Notes: a model not told the origin generated them from the letters alone. A DNA stretch of 64,000 bases from Hermatobates lingyangjiaoensis (GCA_026182355.1 JAPFBL010000049.1:2108001-2172000); one strand, 5' to 3'; positions 1-10,865 are shown, counted from the stretch's first letter. Numbers and translations: made by a program.

Positions 1-716
1 ATTCATCATAAAATCATTTTTGTTAAAGGCTCTGTTGACAAGTTTGTTGAAAATCAGTTTTGTAAAGCAATAATAAGTTTCTTCTGTACTATTTCACTTC
101 ATATTTGTATCATCACTATTTTTATTAGTTCTTGTATGACGTATATAGGTAGCACTAAAAGATTTTTAGTTTAGTAAAATTTTGAATTTTCTTGATCAAG
201 TTGATAATTTTAGTATACACAAAAATAATATTATAGCTCATTGAGAGTTTTAAAAATTTATACCATTATTCACACAAATTATATATAGCTAACTGGAGAA
301 TAAATAATTTAACATAAGATTAAAACTTAATTCCTACAATGAATGAATACACACTGATGTAATGTATTTAAATCTTCTGTACTCTTCTAAGGGATATATG
401 TGTAGCTCAGATATTATATTGCTTCCTTATTGCTATTAAAGTCTTTTATTATCGCTTTTAACTTTAATATAAGCAAAGAATAGTGATCGTGAAAAAATTC
501 GGTGTAATGATTTTGACGGAATTACATGTTCTGAGTTACATGTTCTAGAAGTCGTTTTATGGAGTTTTTTCGATGATGCCTGCGTGTGTGTGTGGGTCGG
601 TGGGTGAGTATGTGTCCAAAGTTTGTGGACATACTATGATCCAGAATTTAAGGATCAAATTGATATTTTATACAAAAACTGGTCCCTGGCCTTGTAGTTT
701 AGATGTGCCATATTGG
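1..716. other. AT-rich sequence, no gene seen
   Basis: No coding pattern or known repeat is recognised. A short GT-rich tract near 583-612 leads into the dispersed repeat that follows; the 80-codon open frame starting at 573 runs through this tract and the repeat and has no protein-like features. Confidence 0.6.
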
Positions 717-938
717 TCAGGAGCAATCATGTATAATGGAAAAGTCACTTTTTTTTGCCGAAAACCTATTTTTAGACTAGGTTTTTTTCTCCTAAACCTA
801 ATTCTAGAATCTTGAAATTTTTGCATTATCTTTGAGGTTACAAAAGCAATAAAGGAATAATAAATTCAAGAGTTAAAAAACATTAAAGACTTTTAAAACA
901 ACAGGAAATATTTGTTTTCAATGAATTGTAAAAAAATG
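717..938 (+). repeat. Dispersed repeat R1, copy 1
   Basis: This stretch aligns by eye with 44932-45130 in the same orientation. Shared landmarks are GGGAGCAAT/AGGAGCAAT, the block GAAAGTCACTTTTTTT, AAAACCT, the phrase ATTATCTTTGA followed by GTTACAA, and ACAGGA before a T/A-rich end. No terminal inverted repeats or coding capacity are visible. It is probably an unnamed transposon remnant; the boundaries are approximate. Confidence 0.65.
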
Positions 939-999
939 TTGAGAGTTCTCCCCCATGGATGGTCGTCACAACGTTTTACATTCTTGAATAAAAAGAAGT

Positions 1000-1078
1000 C
1001 TCTCTGAACCAGATTTGAACCTCAGATCATCGTACTAGCATATCAGTGTACTAACTGTTTTCACTTGGTTGTCATGGG
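1000..1078 (-). repeat. tRNA-like SINE head fragment
   Basis: Read on the minus strand, the segment has a near-consensus RNA polymerase III B box (GAGGTTCAAATC) preceded about 35 bases upstream by an A-box-like AGTTAGTACACTG. That spacing is typical of tRNA-derived SINE heads. It does not fold into a clean tRNA with paired acceptor ends, so it is not called a tRNA gene. No tail is recognised. Confidence 0.4.
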
Positions 1079-1079
1079 T

Positions 1080-3183
1080 ATAATATAAAGACACAAAACA
1101 CTGTTACACTAACAAGGCATTATTAAAATAAAATTTCTTTTATCTTGACTAATTATAACAGAACACTTATCTGTCAATAATAGAAATGCATTAATTAATC
1201 TACTAGATAATTAGTAAACAATTAATTTTATCAATAAAAATTGTTTATTAATTACTAAATAGCTTCTGCCTGATCTAGAAATACATTGCATAAATATAGA
1301 AGAATAATAAACGTAGTTTAAGCTATACTTACAGTTAAAATATTGCATTAATTATTGATAAAATACTATTTTTAAAACACTTTAAATTTTAATTTCATGA
1401 AGAGACGTATTTTTATCAAATAAGTGAATTGGATTTTATAATGAATATGTTAAAAACTTTTAATATTTAACAACAGTTTTTAAAAAAAATTAGTTCATTA
1501 GCATAATCACGTACAGTTATGCTAATTTCTGAGAGTGAGATATACATATGAAGGAACATATTTCTTTGGGTCGATAAAAAGAGTATTTAAGCAAGTCTTT
1601 GAATATTTATTTTCATCTTCTTCTTCCTAATAAAAACATCTCATGAAATGACACGCAAACGAAAAGCGTTTGTATATCATCTTCTTGAGTTATGAGTTTC
1701 ATTCTGTTTATGCAAAAATAATCTAGGCATAAATGTCTATGAAATGAGTTTTAAGTCATTTTTTTTTCTAGATATTTTTCCTGTGTTCTGTCTTATAATC
1801 GGAGAGAATAAAGTAGTTGTTGGAGAGAGTCCAATCTTATGACATTCTTAATTGACATCTACTCGACATTATTGACTCTCTTGATTTTTTAAACTACTAC
1901 TACTAATTGTTTGGATTTGTTCTGGCTCACTTTTAATACTATACCTGCAGCTTGTGTTGAATAAATGTTGATTTACCTTCTAAACTTAAAATTAAACACG
2001 AAATTGAGCAATTATTTAAATATCAATATTTAATATTTATGTATAGTAATTTATTTTCATTTCATTTCTGTTTTGTAATTTTCTCCCTCATAACTTTACT
2101 GGGAACTAAAAATTTAATACCAGATACTTTTTTCTGTTTCCAGATGAAGTCTGTTTATAGCTAGAGGAAAATTTCCTCCGAGTTCCTTGTTCTTTTAAAG
2201 ATGGTTTAGTACTTATTGGACTTCATTAGGGTCCTCATGATCTACTTATTTGAATTTGAAATAAATGCAAGTACGAATCCTTGTTCTTAGGTATTATTGA
2301 CAAAGTCTATGAATAATAAAAAACTGTTATTAAGCAGACACGTTTAAAAAATTTAAAATTTGCTTTCAAAATATTAATGTTCTTGCAAAAGTAAAATATT
2401 AACTAAAATATTCTTTATTTTGCTTTTCAGTTTTAATTGTGATACTATACTATTTTAATTGTCTGTCTGATGAATTATAAATTTGATTTTTGCTTCCCCT
2501 GGCCTCTTTATTACGAACTCATTCAAGAATAAACTGTTATATCTTACATCCCATTCTTGCTTTGCCTTCTCACTTCAATGGGATCTGTCTCCATGATCTA
2601 CCATTTATCTGACTGATCTACAAGACAAAGGGTAACTTGGCTAACTAAGTTTAACCATATGAAAGCGATAATTATGTCTAACGTTCATCTGTTGAAACTG
2701 ATATAGCCAATGAACACCTTCAGCAACTTTTATATGCTCCTTTTTGACTTAATAGAAATAAATGTATATTAACGGATATAAATGTATTTTAACCATATAA
2801 TTAAACACTAATTTCTTTGGCATTCCACCCGGAAATCTCATAATGAAGTGATCTTTTATTAATTCTTATAGAATAACATTTCAAAACATAGCACGTAACA
2901 TAATATCAAGTAATTATAATATTACGTAACGTTCCAATCAAGTCTAAAAATCAATAGACAGTGTTTGCTTTATATGGTATGTGATAATTACTGTATAATT
3001 TATCACTACACCAAAAGGGCCTTCTTAAGAATGTTCCCAGGAATGTTAGCGATCCCTCCGAATTTCCCTTCATATGTGCATTCCCTGGACATTCCTCTAA
3101 TATATCAGAAGTTAAACATGCAAGTTATTGGAATTTTGTTTATGAGGTAATTTTAACTGAGTAGTAAAGATATATATATATAT
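1080..3183. other. AT-rich sequence, no gene seen
   Basis: Long A/T-rich non-coding stretch with short runs of A or T. No transposon ends, RNA genes or credible open frames are recognised. A short (TA)6 at 3172-3183 ends it and touches the following Penelope-like copy. Confidence 0.6.
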
Positions 3184-3378
3184 TATTAAAAAGTATGCCA
3201 ATTTTCAATTTCGATCTTTTTCTATTTAATTTTTCTAGTTTTCTAAACTTGGTTTACAACACATCTGGTAAAATGTACATTCATTCTCTGAATGATTTAT
3301 TCCTGAATTACATAATAGTATCCAAGCTGCAATAATACACTATAAATCTAACAAAAACTACACAATAAATTGTTCCGA

Positions 3379-3406
3379 CGTTTCAGTCATGATAGACCAT
3401 CTTCAG
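3379..3406 (-). other. Hammerhead-like motif, PLE 3' end
   Basis: On the minus strand: CTGAAGA, one T, stem GGTC/GACT with a six-base loop, then GAAAC. This is the hammerhead ribozyme core order, except that one extra base sits between CTGAAGA and the stem. Self-cleavage is not demonstrated. Confidence 0.45.
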
Positions 3407-3654
3407 GGGTATAAGATAATAATTTTAAGATCATAACAATTAAAAAATTAACTTAGGAAAAACACTAACAATAATTATTATAAATATTCTAGTTACTATT
3501 TATTACATTGCTATACTAATGAATTGACAACATTGAGATAACTAGGAGGTTACACCATCGCGGAGGTTCCAAAATCTCAGGTTTTCCAGTTTAATTCATA
3601 TGGTTAATTAATTAATTAAATAATTCACTAGAACACTATGAGGCTGTCACTGAA

Positions 3655-3975
3655 TCAGGGTTGTTGTTTTGTTGGTTTCCTGTGTGGAGCTTTAAAATTC
3701 TGCTGAAACTCGTTGTCTGGTTGTTGGGGTTGGGTTTCATGCTCTCTCATACACAGGACTTCTAAAATTTGCAGTCTATTATGGTCTCTTTCTTGGTATA
3801 AAATTTCTATGTTGTTGTTTAATTACTCTCTGGTCAGTTTGAGCCTATCTATACTATGGGAATAATCTTTTGGAGCGCCAGCAGCTAGGTGCATAGTCAA
3901 CCTCCTTGATAAAGTTATTACCGTAGAGCCAATGTATGATGACTTGAGGAATTCACAGTTTCCTTATCTCACATT
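3655..3975 (-). pseudogene. PLE GIY-YIG endonuclease C-terminus (broken)
   Basis: The minus strand reads CEFLKSSYIGSTVITLSRRL, then TMHLAAGAPK, and later LQILEVLCMREH. These match the C-terminal GIY-YIG nuclease region of Penelope-like proteins: a SYIG(S/Q)T core, an SRRLTMHL helix, then the L-ILE-L(Y) block. The domain would nick target DNA during retrotransposition. One stop codon interrupts the frame after KLTRE. Only the last ~100 residues remain, followed by a stop at 3655-3657. The same C-EFL-x-SYI pattern recurs at 55195-55215, so the two loci are related families. It sits between inverted arms of the same element. The identification is firm at motif level; activity is excluded. Confidence 0.8.
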
Positions 3976-4194
3976 CCTTAATAGTTATAATAATTATTGT
4001 TAGTGTTTTTCCTAAGTTAATTTTTTAATCGTTATGATCTTAAAATTATTGTCTTATATCTCTGAAGATGGTCTATGACGATGATTTATTGTGTAGTTTT
4101 TGTTAGATTTATAGTGTATTATTGTAGCTTGAATTACTATTATGTAATTCAGGAATAAATCATTTGGAGAATGAATGTACATTTACCAGAAGTG

Positions 4195-4301
4195 TTGAAA
4201 ACCAAGTTTAGAAAAGTAGAGAAATGAAATAGAAAAACAAATGAATATTGGCATACTTCTTAATAAAACATGTCTAAATGAAGGTCTAATCCCAAAATTT
4301 A

Positions 4302-4312
<11 letters not shown>
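4195..4312 (+). pseudogene. PLE N-terminal coding fragment ending in (TA)n
   Basis: The plus strand reads MNIGILLNKTCLNEGLIPKF then TNI, and passes without a break into codons of the (TA)n array. The pattern (F/L)NKTC-x4-LxPxxTNI also occurs at 6240-6290 (minus) and, frameshifted, at 47995-48060 (minus). I read it as the N-terminal region of Penelope-like proteins, which typically carry a conserved F...C...LP stretch. An upstream stop shows it is not functional. It lies in the right arm of the inverted repeat, so it is probably the 5' part of a tandem neighbour copy. Confidence 0.5.

Positions 4313-4356
<44 letters not shown>
4304..4356. repeat. (TA)n microsatellite
   Basis: Uninterrupted TA dinucleotides, about 26 units, directly joining the PLE N-terminal fragment on the left to the family A palindrome on the right. 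Confidence 0.97.
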
Positions 4357-4363
<7 letters not shown>

Positions 4364-4413
4364 CGTTTCACGATGAATCACAAACACAGAATTAATGAAC
4401 AAACACACTTACT

Positions 4414-4443
4414 GTCTCTAATTTTTGGTTGAACCGTCATCAG
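4414..4443 (-). other. Hammerhead-like motif, family A left arm
   Basis: Mirror image of 4821-4847: CTGATGA, one C, GGTT/AACC hairpin, then an A run where GAAA would be expected. Confidence 0.35.
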
Positions 4444-4820
4444 GAGAGTTGAGATAGGGACATCAAGCGCACTTGTGAAGCGACGGTTGGAGACCAACAG
4501 TGTTGTCACACGCGTGCCCGGTTCTAGTGAGGTAAGAGAAATTAACTAAGAATACGCTAATAAATAGAAAGTGAAAATGAAGAAAATTAGGAAATATAAA
4601 TAATAAAAACTTAAAAGATAAAATCTCTTATTTTCTTCATTATTATCTTTTAAGTTTTTATTATTTATATTTCCTAATTTTCTTCATTTTCACTTTCTAT
4701 TTCTTAGCTCATTCTTAGTTGATTTTTCTTACCTCACTTGAACCGGGCACGCGTGTGACAACACTGTTGGTCTCCAACCGTCGCTTCACAAGTGCGCTTG
4801 GTGTCCCTATCTCAACTCTC

Positions 4821-4847
4821 CTGATGACGGTTCAACCAAAAATTAGA
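4821..4847 (+). other. Hammerhead-like motif, family A right arm
   Basis: CTGATGA, one C, stem GGTT/AACC, then AAAAATTA. The bases before (CTCTC) and after (GAGA) can pair as helix I of a hammerhead, leaving TTA as a UH cleavage triplet. The expected G before AAA is replaced by A, so activity is doubtful. Confidence 0.4.
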
Positions 4848-4947
4848 GACAGTAAGTGTGTTTGTTCCTTAATTCTCTGTTTTGATTCATCGTGAAACGT
4901 TTGTTATCCTTTTCGATCGTTTTCCTGTTTACAATATATATGAATAT

Positions 4948-5146
4948 ACCAATTAAAAAGAAGAAGCACACAGATAGACACAGGGATAACTCCCTTCTAT
5001 ATTTCAACCATCGTCGTCATCAGGAGGTGAAGAGTCCCGCAAGAAGACAGAGCAGCGACTCATCCGCTCATGATGACCACAATGGTCGAAATGTAGAAGT
5101 GTGTTATTCCTGTGTCTATCTGTGTGTTATCTTCTTTTTAATTGGT
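4948..5146. repeat. PLE inverted fragment related to the 60.7-62.6 kb element
   Basis: Arms of about 76 bp (4948-5023 and 5070-5146) pair as inverted repeats: ACCAATTAAAAAGAAGAAG on the left, its complement on the right. The right arm then continues to TGGACCGTTTCATTTAA at the TA array. The interior GAGTCCCGCA-GAAGACAG and CTCATGATGACCAC resemble the 3' UTR and motif at 62490-62540, and TGGACCGTTTC also occurs at 62610-62622. So this is a very short 3' piece of the same broad PLE family, in inverted form. Confidence 0.75.
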
Positions 5147-5174
5147 TTTTATTTCAAAAAAATGGACCGTTTCA

Positions 5175-5178
<4 letters not shown>

Positions 5179-5206
<28 letters not shown>
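5179..5206. repeat. (TA)n microsatellite
   Basis: About 14 TA units directly after the PLE end TGGACCGTTTCATTTAA. Confidence 0.95.
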
Positions 5207-5714
5207 CTAATTGACCAAACTTTAAAATATAAATGAAACCTAATAAATGTGTTGTTACCTTATACTACTTTGTTAACTGCCTTCTTGATGAAATAACTTA
5301 ATTAAAACTTAATAAGTTTAATGTCTATAAAGTCTCACAGTTCCGTTATTGAAATTTTACTTTTTCGAGTTTCATGTATCTTTGCATTATTATTAAAGGT
5401 TTAATAAAACACTGAGTTACTTGGGTGTAATAATTTCAATTTTGTAAGCTGATACCGGAATATTTATTATTTACATAATAAAGGCTAAATTAAATTATAA
5501 CTTTATAATAGATACAAGACGATTACCTTTTTTCAAACTATATAAGTGATTGTTTTAGAGTTTTAATCAATGAATAATAAATGGATCTCTTGCAAAAGTT
5601 ATTGTGAATTAATCGTAGTAAGCTTAAAAAAATGATATTAAACTAGACTGATGACATAGAGCTAAATTACAAGGAAATAGGAAATAAAACATATGTTATA
5701 ATCAAGAAGGGAGA
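5207..5714. other. AT-rich sequence, no gene seen
   Basis: Nothing recognisable. Confidence 0.6.
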
Positions 5715-5850
5715 AAGGTATAGGGTTCCTTTTAGATTAGCGAAGTTAAACAACATTTAGTAGGGTGTCACTGCGTTGGCCCCTGGTAATGGACCACACT
5801 TTCGTCTTTCGTACAGCCTAAAGGCGCCGAGTCTCAGCAAGGGTCAGCCT
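5715..5850 (+). repeat. 5S rRNA-like segment, possible 5S-derived SINE
   Basis: GGTTCCTTTTAGATTAGCGAAGTTAAACAACAT-type sequence (about 5722-5754) resembles the internal promoter region of 5S rRNA, whose landmark is CGAA(A/G)TTAAGCA(A/G)C. ACTGCGTTGG...TGGACCAC downstream resembles the 5S AGTACTTGGATGGGTGACCAC part. The 5' and 3' parts of a real 5S gene are missing. A GC-richer body follows (AAAGGCGCCGAGTCTCAGCA). It is best read as a decayed 5S-derived SINE or pseudogene. Confidence 0.4.
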
Positions 5851-6287
5851 TGGAAAAATTATAATTACATTTATGTAATGTCATGAATTATCTACTTATT
5901 TTTTATAACGGTTGCATGAAATGATTGAAGGAATGGTCAGTAAGTTGTTAATGCTTTACAGTGTAAATCTGTAGAAGGTAGTGAGACAGTGGTATTGTTA
6001 GCAAATGATGAAAGCAACCGCTATTTTCAATAACTTGTCTTCACCTTCCGTATGGCTAATGGCTACGACTACCTCCAATGTTGCCTCTATTGCATCGGTA
6101 TTATTGCCTTTAACCTGTGACCCTCCCTTCATTTAAAATAAGAGAATATGTTCGATTTTTAAACTGCAAAAACTTGAGATCTCTTACGACGATAATAGTT
6201 TGGATGGACGGACTGCTGGGTTTTATGTATGTATGTATACTCATATCATCAATATTCGTATAAATGGGCAGCAAATCTTCTTCAAAA
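5851..6287. other. No gene seen; left flank of PLE palindrome
   Basis: No independent feature. On the minus strand, 6240-6290 continues the reading frame out of the palindrome (FNNICFEEDLLPIYTNI), matching the N-terminal PLE pattern seen at 4255-4312. Confidence 0.5.
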
Positions 6288-6541
6288 CAAATGTTGTTGA
6301 AGGCCACAGCGGCTTCAGTATTTACGATCTTTCTCAGTAATTGTTCCTTTTTTCTGAACACTTTCCGGTGTTGAACATTTAATTGGTGGAGTAACTCCAC
6401 CTTTAACTAGGTAGTTAAAATGTACCTAGGAGAGTTACTCCACCAATTAAATGTTCAACACCGGAAAGTGTTCAGAAAAAAGGAACAATTACTGAGAAAG
6501 ATCGTAAATACTGAAGCCGCTGTGGCCTTCAACAACATTTG
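6288..6541. repeat. Palindromic PLE N-terminal fragment (arms ~110 bp)
   Basis: Left arm about 6288-6393 and right arm about 6429-6541 are essentially perfect reverse complements around a 35-bp spacer. Each arm, read towards its outer end, encodes LLHQLNVQHRKVFRKKEQLL then RKIVNTEAAVAFNNIC, a lysine/arginine-rich helix followed by the F-N-x-x-C motif. A homologous segment is encoded at 33090-33228 (minus), RKIEAISKKVVNAESAIKFN, and at 47995-48130 (minus), VRRLEKLSKKVVNAEA. I infer the N-terminal basic region of a Penelope-like protein. No reverse transcriptase is attached. Confidence 0.6.
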
Positions 6542-6619
6542 TTCATATCATCAAGAAGAGGTTTCTGCTGAACCTGAATCAAGTGTAAAGGAAACTCAGA
6601 ATACTTCAGAATCAATATA

Positions 6620-9279
6620 GCAGTTTAAATAAATATCGACTTCATCTTCAAATTTTTATAATATCAAGCAAATTTCTAGTTTTTGCATTGAATAAAATTT
6701 GATTCATGCATGTTGTTAGTACCACAGAAGTTAGTCTGTTAGTGTAAGCTGCAATAAGAACTGATAAGCTGTATTATCTCGTATAACTTAGATCATCAAG
6801 AATACAGTGAGGTGGGAAAACTCAGGATGGAAATTTTAGACATGAATTACCTAGTAGGTAGAGTCACCCCAAATGACAGACGAAATCTTTTATTCTAAGA
6901 TGAGACTTCTTATCCAACTCCCTTCATCAGGTCTCATCGAGTCAGAACGAGCATCAGTCTCGCAACAACAAGATAGCATCACTTCCATAGAAAACTGTTA
7001 TCTGCTAACATTAAACGCTGTTTTTTTTTTTTTAATAATAGCATACGTCTCGAATATAAAGGATTTAATATGATTTTATTTTTCGTAGTTTTATGTTTTA
7101 CTGGCTGTTGCTCCCTGCTTTCTTAGGCTAAATTAGTTTTAGAAATTGCAATGTTCAATCAATCATACTTTATTCACTGAATATTTTGCGTTTTGCTTTT
7201 CAGCAAATTGCATGGCCGTGATTAGTTGCTATTTGTAATTGCAGTCTGCCAGTTGATGCGTTCTAGTTCTATCTTCGGACTGTTCAGAACTTCCTTGAGA
7301 ATTTTTTACTCTCTTTCACTTGACATTTTCAATTGCTAAATGTTTTTTCTATATTTAGACTTTTATTTAAGATGCTTTTTTTCCAAACAGGCTCAAATAA
7401 ACCACTCTCTAATAGCTTTTCTTGGTTGCTGTGGTGGGGTGGGCAGGGTTGAACATTTCTAAATCTTGAGGCAATAACCTTTTAACATCATGGTCTATTC
7501 TTTGTTAAGTGAATATTAGTTTTGTACAATATTAAGTTCTGTAACAAAACTTAAATGAACTAAACATTTTTTTCACATTTTAAAATTTTACATATTTCCA
7601 TATTTTTTTTTTAAATTTGACACTTAAGAATTTATTTCAGTTCTAGAAAATATGGTGAGTTTAACTATTTACATTTTTCAGTAAAAATAAATCGTCTCTA
7701 TTGCTTTTATAATGTAGAGCTTAAAAAAAATTGTATATGCTTTCTTGTTTAAGAAATTTCTATATTTTACCAGTGGAAGTTTTGTTAATTCTAGAAAGAA
7801 TATATTTCTGCGGTTAACAGAACTTATCTTAATATTCATTAAAGCTGCTGTGATGGAATTTCTATTTTTTTTTTTAAATTGTAAATGCAACTAAATTATG
7901 AACGCAGGAAGGTGCCAGTGTTATTTTCAACTGTTTTAAAAATATTAAACTTATGCTTGGTTTTGTAATCTATATTTTTTGGATAGTAGTCCACATCAAT
8001 TACAGCTCTGTACTCTGTACTTTTTGAATGTCGAACATTGTTTGGTCTGGTTCAGAAGTGGTTTGAATTACTCAACATTAGTGTATGTACTTCATAATCC
8101 AGTGTGCTGAATATGTTAGACGAATAAACCAGTAAATTTTACAGAGGGTGAATATGATATTTGTCTTTCTATTTGTTTTGGGTATTTATTCGTATTTTAT
8201 TTTTGTCCCTCTGGTAATGACCACAGATGTTTTCAAATTGACTGAAACCACTGGTTTAGCTGTAACTAATACAGCTTAACATCACACGGACAATGAAAGG
8301 ATTTTGATCAAAATAATAGTTTATTTTTAGATGAACTGGCATCTATACTTATTCTTATATCTAATGGCAAAAGTATAGATTGTTTGAAACATTTAAAATA
8401 ATTTGCCAGTATTAATTTCCACCTGATTTTCAAATGTGAAATGGTTGTGAAAAATACATTGTTCTAACCCTCAGACGCTTGTAGGTTTTCAAGTTTAGAG
8501 CTGTTTACGGGGCATAAAAGGTTGATCAAATGACATTTGATAGCCTTTTAAGTCATAGGTCTTATGTATTTCCGGTCTGATTATATGGAAAGTGCTAAAT
8601 TTTACCTCACTCAAGTTAATCAGACTAGAGGATTTTTGAGTAGTCCTGACCTGATCGGAAAGTCAGGTCAGTATTAATTCAGGTCCCTCATAGAAAAGAC
8701 ATGGATAACATTTGAAAACCCAATAGTCAGCTCCAAAGTCAAGCACGCTATCGCAAGTCTGATAATTTATGAAAAATTTGTTTAACTTTTCAGAATATAA
8801 AAAACCTAACATCTAAAGTTGTTTAAAAAAATATGTAATTATCTTTGAATGTTAACTGAGTAAATGTTACCACTTATGACTAAACTAAACTTTCATAGAT
8901 AATATTGCCTCAGTTTCTTTCAGGGTATCGCATGAACGATGTCGGTTTTGAAAGTGATATTTAGTTTAAAATCGTTAGAAGCCGTCCTTTCAATTTCTAG
9001 GTCTTTAGCTATTTGAAATTAGTAGATAATTTTCCAATTATATTTTCAAAAATATCTTTGTATTGTGCCATTTAGATGTACGTCTTTAACGGCACTATGA
9101 TATATGGTTTTATTATTTTTTTACTAATAAGAAAAACTGTGTATAATGTTGCATGTTAAGGATATTTAAGGTTAATTTCTATATTTGGAAAATGACATAA
9201 TAGTTGTAATGAAAAGACATTTAATTATTGAAACTCTTGATTTAATTAAAGGGTAATATCAGTTAATATAAATAAACAT
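6620..9279. other. AT-rich sequence, no gene seen
   Basis: No coding or repeat family recognised. One neat hairpin occurs at 8646-8671: CTGACCTGA pairs with TCAGGTCAG over an 8-base loop. It lacks a following T run and has no evident function. Confidence 0.55.
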
Positions 9280-9490
9280 AGTGGTTCGGCGTTGACGTTT
9301 TGAATGACTGTCTGTGCGACTTGGAGCTGTGCCGGTTTGCCGACTAGGCCGCTCCTATTGATCGCCTGTTGTCGGCCCACTTCGCCCCTGTTCGCTCAAT
9401 ACCTCGTAACCACTTTGGAGAGCGGTGAGCCTTTCACAACGCCCTGTCCGACCACCCCTTGATTTCGCTCCCTGGACAAACAAGCCAAAA
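9280..9490. other. GC-rich island in AT-rich DNA
   Basis: About 200 bp with clearly higher G+C than either flank and many CpG dinucleotides (for example CGGTTTGCCGACTAGGCCGC). No protein, RNA gene or transposon end is recognised. It could be part of an unrecognised repeat or a regulatory island. Confidence 0.5.
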
Positions 9491-10149
9491 CGTTTCTGCC
9501 AAACTATCACGTCCTCTTATTCAAAGCCAAACCTATTAAATATGTACCTGAAATATAGACTTCAATTATTCAATTTCAATTATGTATGGTGACTGATGTA
9601 TATATTCCATTCTACTTTAAAATGGTCTCACAAGACATGTCTTATCCCAAATTAATTGTTGTAGTATAATAACATATACAAAAGGAATATAATTAGGTAC
9701 TTGGTCATTGTTTCTTGTGAAAGGTCTTCCATTAGTTAGTATCGATTAAGCTATTCTGTTAATCAAGGTGTGTGAATTGTACCGTAACTTTTCTAAGAAC
9801 TTTACCATATACCGGGCTAGGTAAAAAAATTAGTAATATTAAGTAACATTTTTTTAAACTTATCATTCATGCAGAATAGCTGAATGGCTGATTACTTTTC
9901 CATTTCAAAATAGTTTTCATTCACTGGTTGATATAAAATTAATTTAATACGAGTATAATCACATTATATATAAAAAAAGTACTATACTGATATATAGTGA
10001 AAACATTTTGATTTAATATACTTGTTATATTAAAGGTAGATACATGAAAGTATTACGTTTTCTGAAATCAACCAATCAAACTTTTAAGGTGCCCTGAGTT
10101 CAATAAAGTAGATTTCGCAAATTGGCCTCCTCGTTGATCTCTAACCACC

Positions 10150-10175
10150 TGCGTGTGTGTGTGAGTAAGTGTGTG

Positions 10176-10221
<46 letters not shown>

Positions 10222-10228
10222 TGTTTGT
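10150..10228. repeat. (GT)n microsatellite
   Basis: Imperfect GT dinucleotide array with interspersed GA and TT steps. Confidence 0.95.
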
Positions 10229-10629
10229 GCGCAGAATATCACAAAAACCAAAATTTATAATCAGTAATTTCCATATTTAAGTTAGTATTAGCCTAATACT
10301 ATATGAACAAGACAGCTTTTCACCAATATTGCACTAAGTGTTGGAGGTACATTATCTAAAATAACGCCATCTTTGAAACTTTTTGGAAATCTTTACACAA
10401 ATGTTTATTAAAATAACTTTAGTTTTTGGAATTTTAGATGAGATTAAATATGTATAAATCAGCGTACATGTTGTCCTTCTAAGATGTCCATTCAGAGAAC
10501 TATTTTAGAATAGGAAAAACATAACTTTTAATAGGATCCGATTAAGTTGAACATGTAAATAAACTAAAGGTGGATGCTTAAAAGTAATGAATATTAAATT
10601 TTATGTATGATTGAATGATTAAACCTATA

Positions 10630-10850
10630 TATATATATATAATAATCAATGATTAAACCAATAAATGGGAAAACAAGACTAAGTCTTTCAACCGTACACA
10701 AGGTTGGTCAGATCAAAAACCCAACTTTTGAGGTATTGTTTTTGATCTACGAAACAATTGTTGGTTGAAAAATCTTTAGTCTTGATTTTAAATTAAATAT
10801 GTTTAATCATGTATGTTGTTTCACGTGTTATAGAGAACTATTTTATATAT
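10630..10850. repeat. PLE family B 3' end, degenerate palindrome
   Basis: The left half holds AATCAATGATTAAACCA, AATGGGAAAACAAGACTAAG and TTTCAACCGTA; the right half holds the approximate reverse complement ending ...TGTTTCACGTG. The same blocks occur at 33425-33540, 46998-47105, 47898-47990 and 62690-62780. It is therefore another inverted copy of a Penelope-like 3' end, older and more diverged than the others. Short TA runs lie on both sides. Confidence 0.65.
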
Positions 10851-10865
10851 ATAAATATATATTTA

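Larger units (their letters stand above)
3184..4264 (-). mobile_element. Penelope-like element copy 1 with inverted flanking arms
   Basis: A left arm (about 3184-3490) recurs as its reverse complement at about 3972-4264, enclosing the GIY-YIG endonuclease end of a Penelope-like element read on the minus strand. The left arm carries the intact 3'-end motif (3379-3406). In the right arm the same motif has lost the bases between GGTCTAT and ATTTATTG. Inverted arms around a truncated copy fit the pseudo-LTR arrangements known for Penelope-like elements. Both outer edges run into TA repeats. The element is dead: the coding part has an in-frame stop and no reverse transcriptase. Confidence 0.75.
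4363..4900. repeat. PLE family A palindrome (arms ~257 bp)
   Basis: The arms 4363-4620 and 4644-4900 are near-perfect reverse complements around a 23-bp A/T spacer. Each arm holds, from outside inward, TTCACGATGAATC, the motif with GGTTGAACCGTC, a CAAGCGCACTTGTGAAGCGA block, and an A-rich segment. The same outer sequence recurs as a shorter palindrome at 32760-33039, so this is a dispersed family. It contains no protein. Because the spacer is small, single-stranded DNA or transcript would fold into a very long hairpin. Confidence 0.9.

Noticed and set aside
573..815. 80-codon open frame
   Set aside because: It runs through a GT-rich tract and a dispersed repeat whose second copy at 44932 does not keep the frame.
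1000..1078. tRNA gene (also 11090-11220, 12722-12782, 45712-45785)
   Set aside because: B boxes are good, but acceptor and anticodon stems do not pair, and one family continues into a shared non-tRNA body, so they are SINE heads.
3184..4264. LTR retrotransposon or foldback DNA transposon
   Set aside because: The arms are inverted, not direct, and enclose a GIY-YIG endonuclease, which fits a Penelope-like element.
4183..4432. Open frames rich in alternating Ile-Tyr here and at 10902, 29101-29521, 33013 and 62393
   Set aside because: They are translations of (TA)n arrays, not proteins. Only the non-repeat N-terminal PLE pieces next to them were kept.
5715..5850. Functional 5S rRNA gene
   Set aside because: Only the internal part resembles 5S; ends and terminator are missing.
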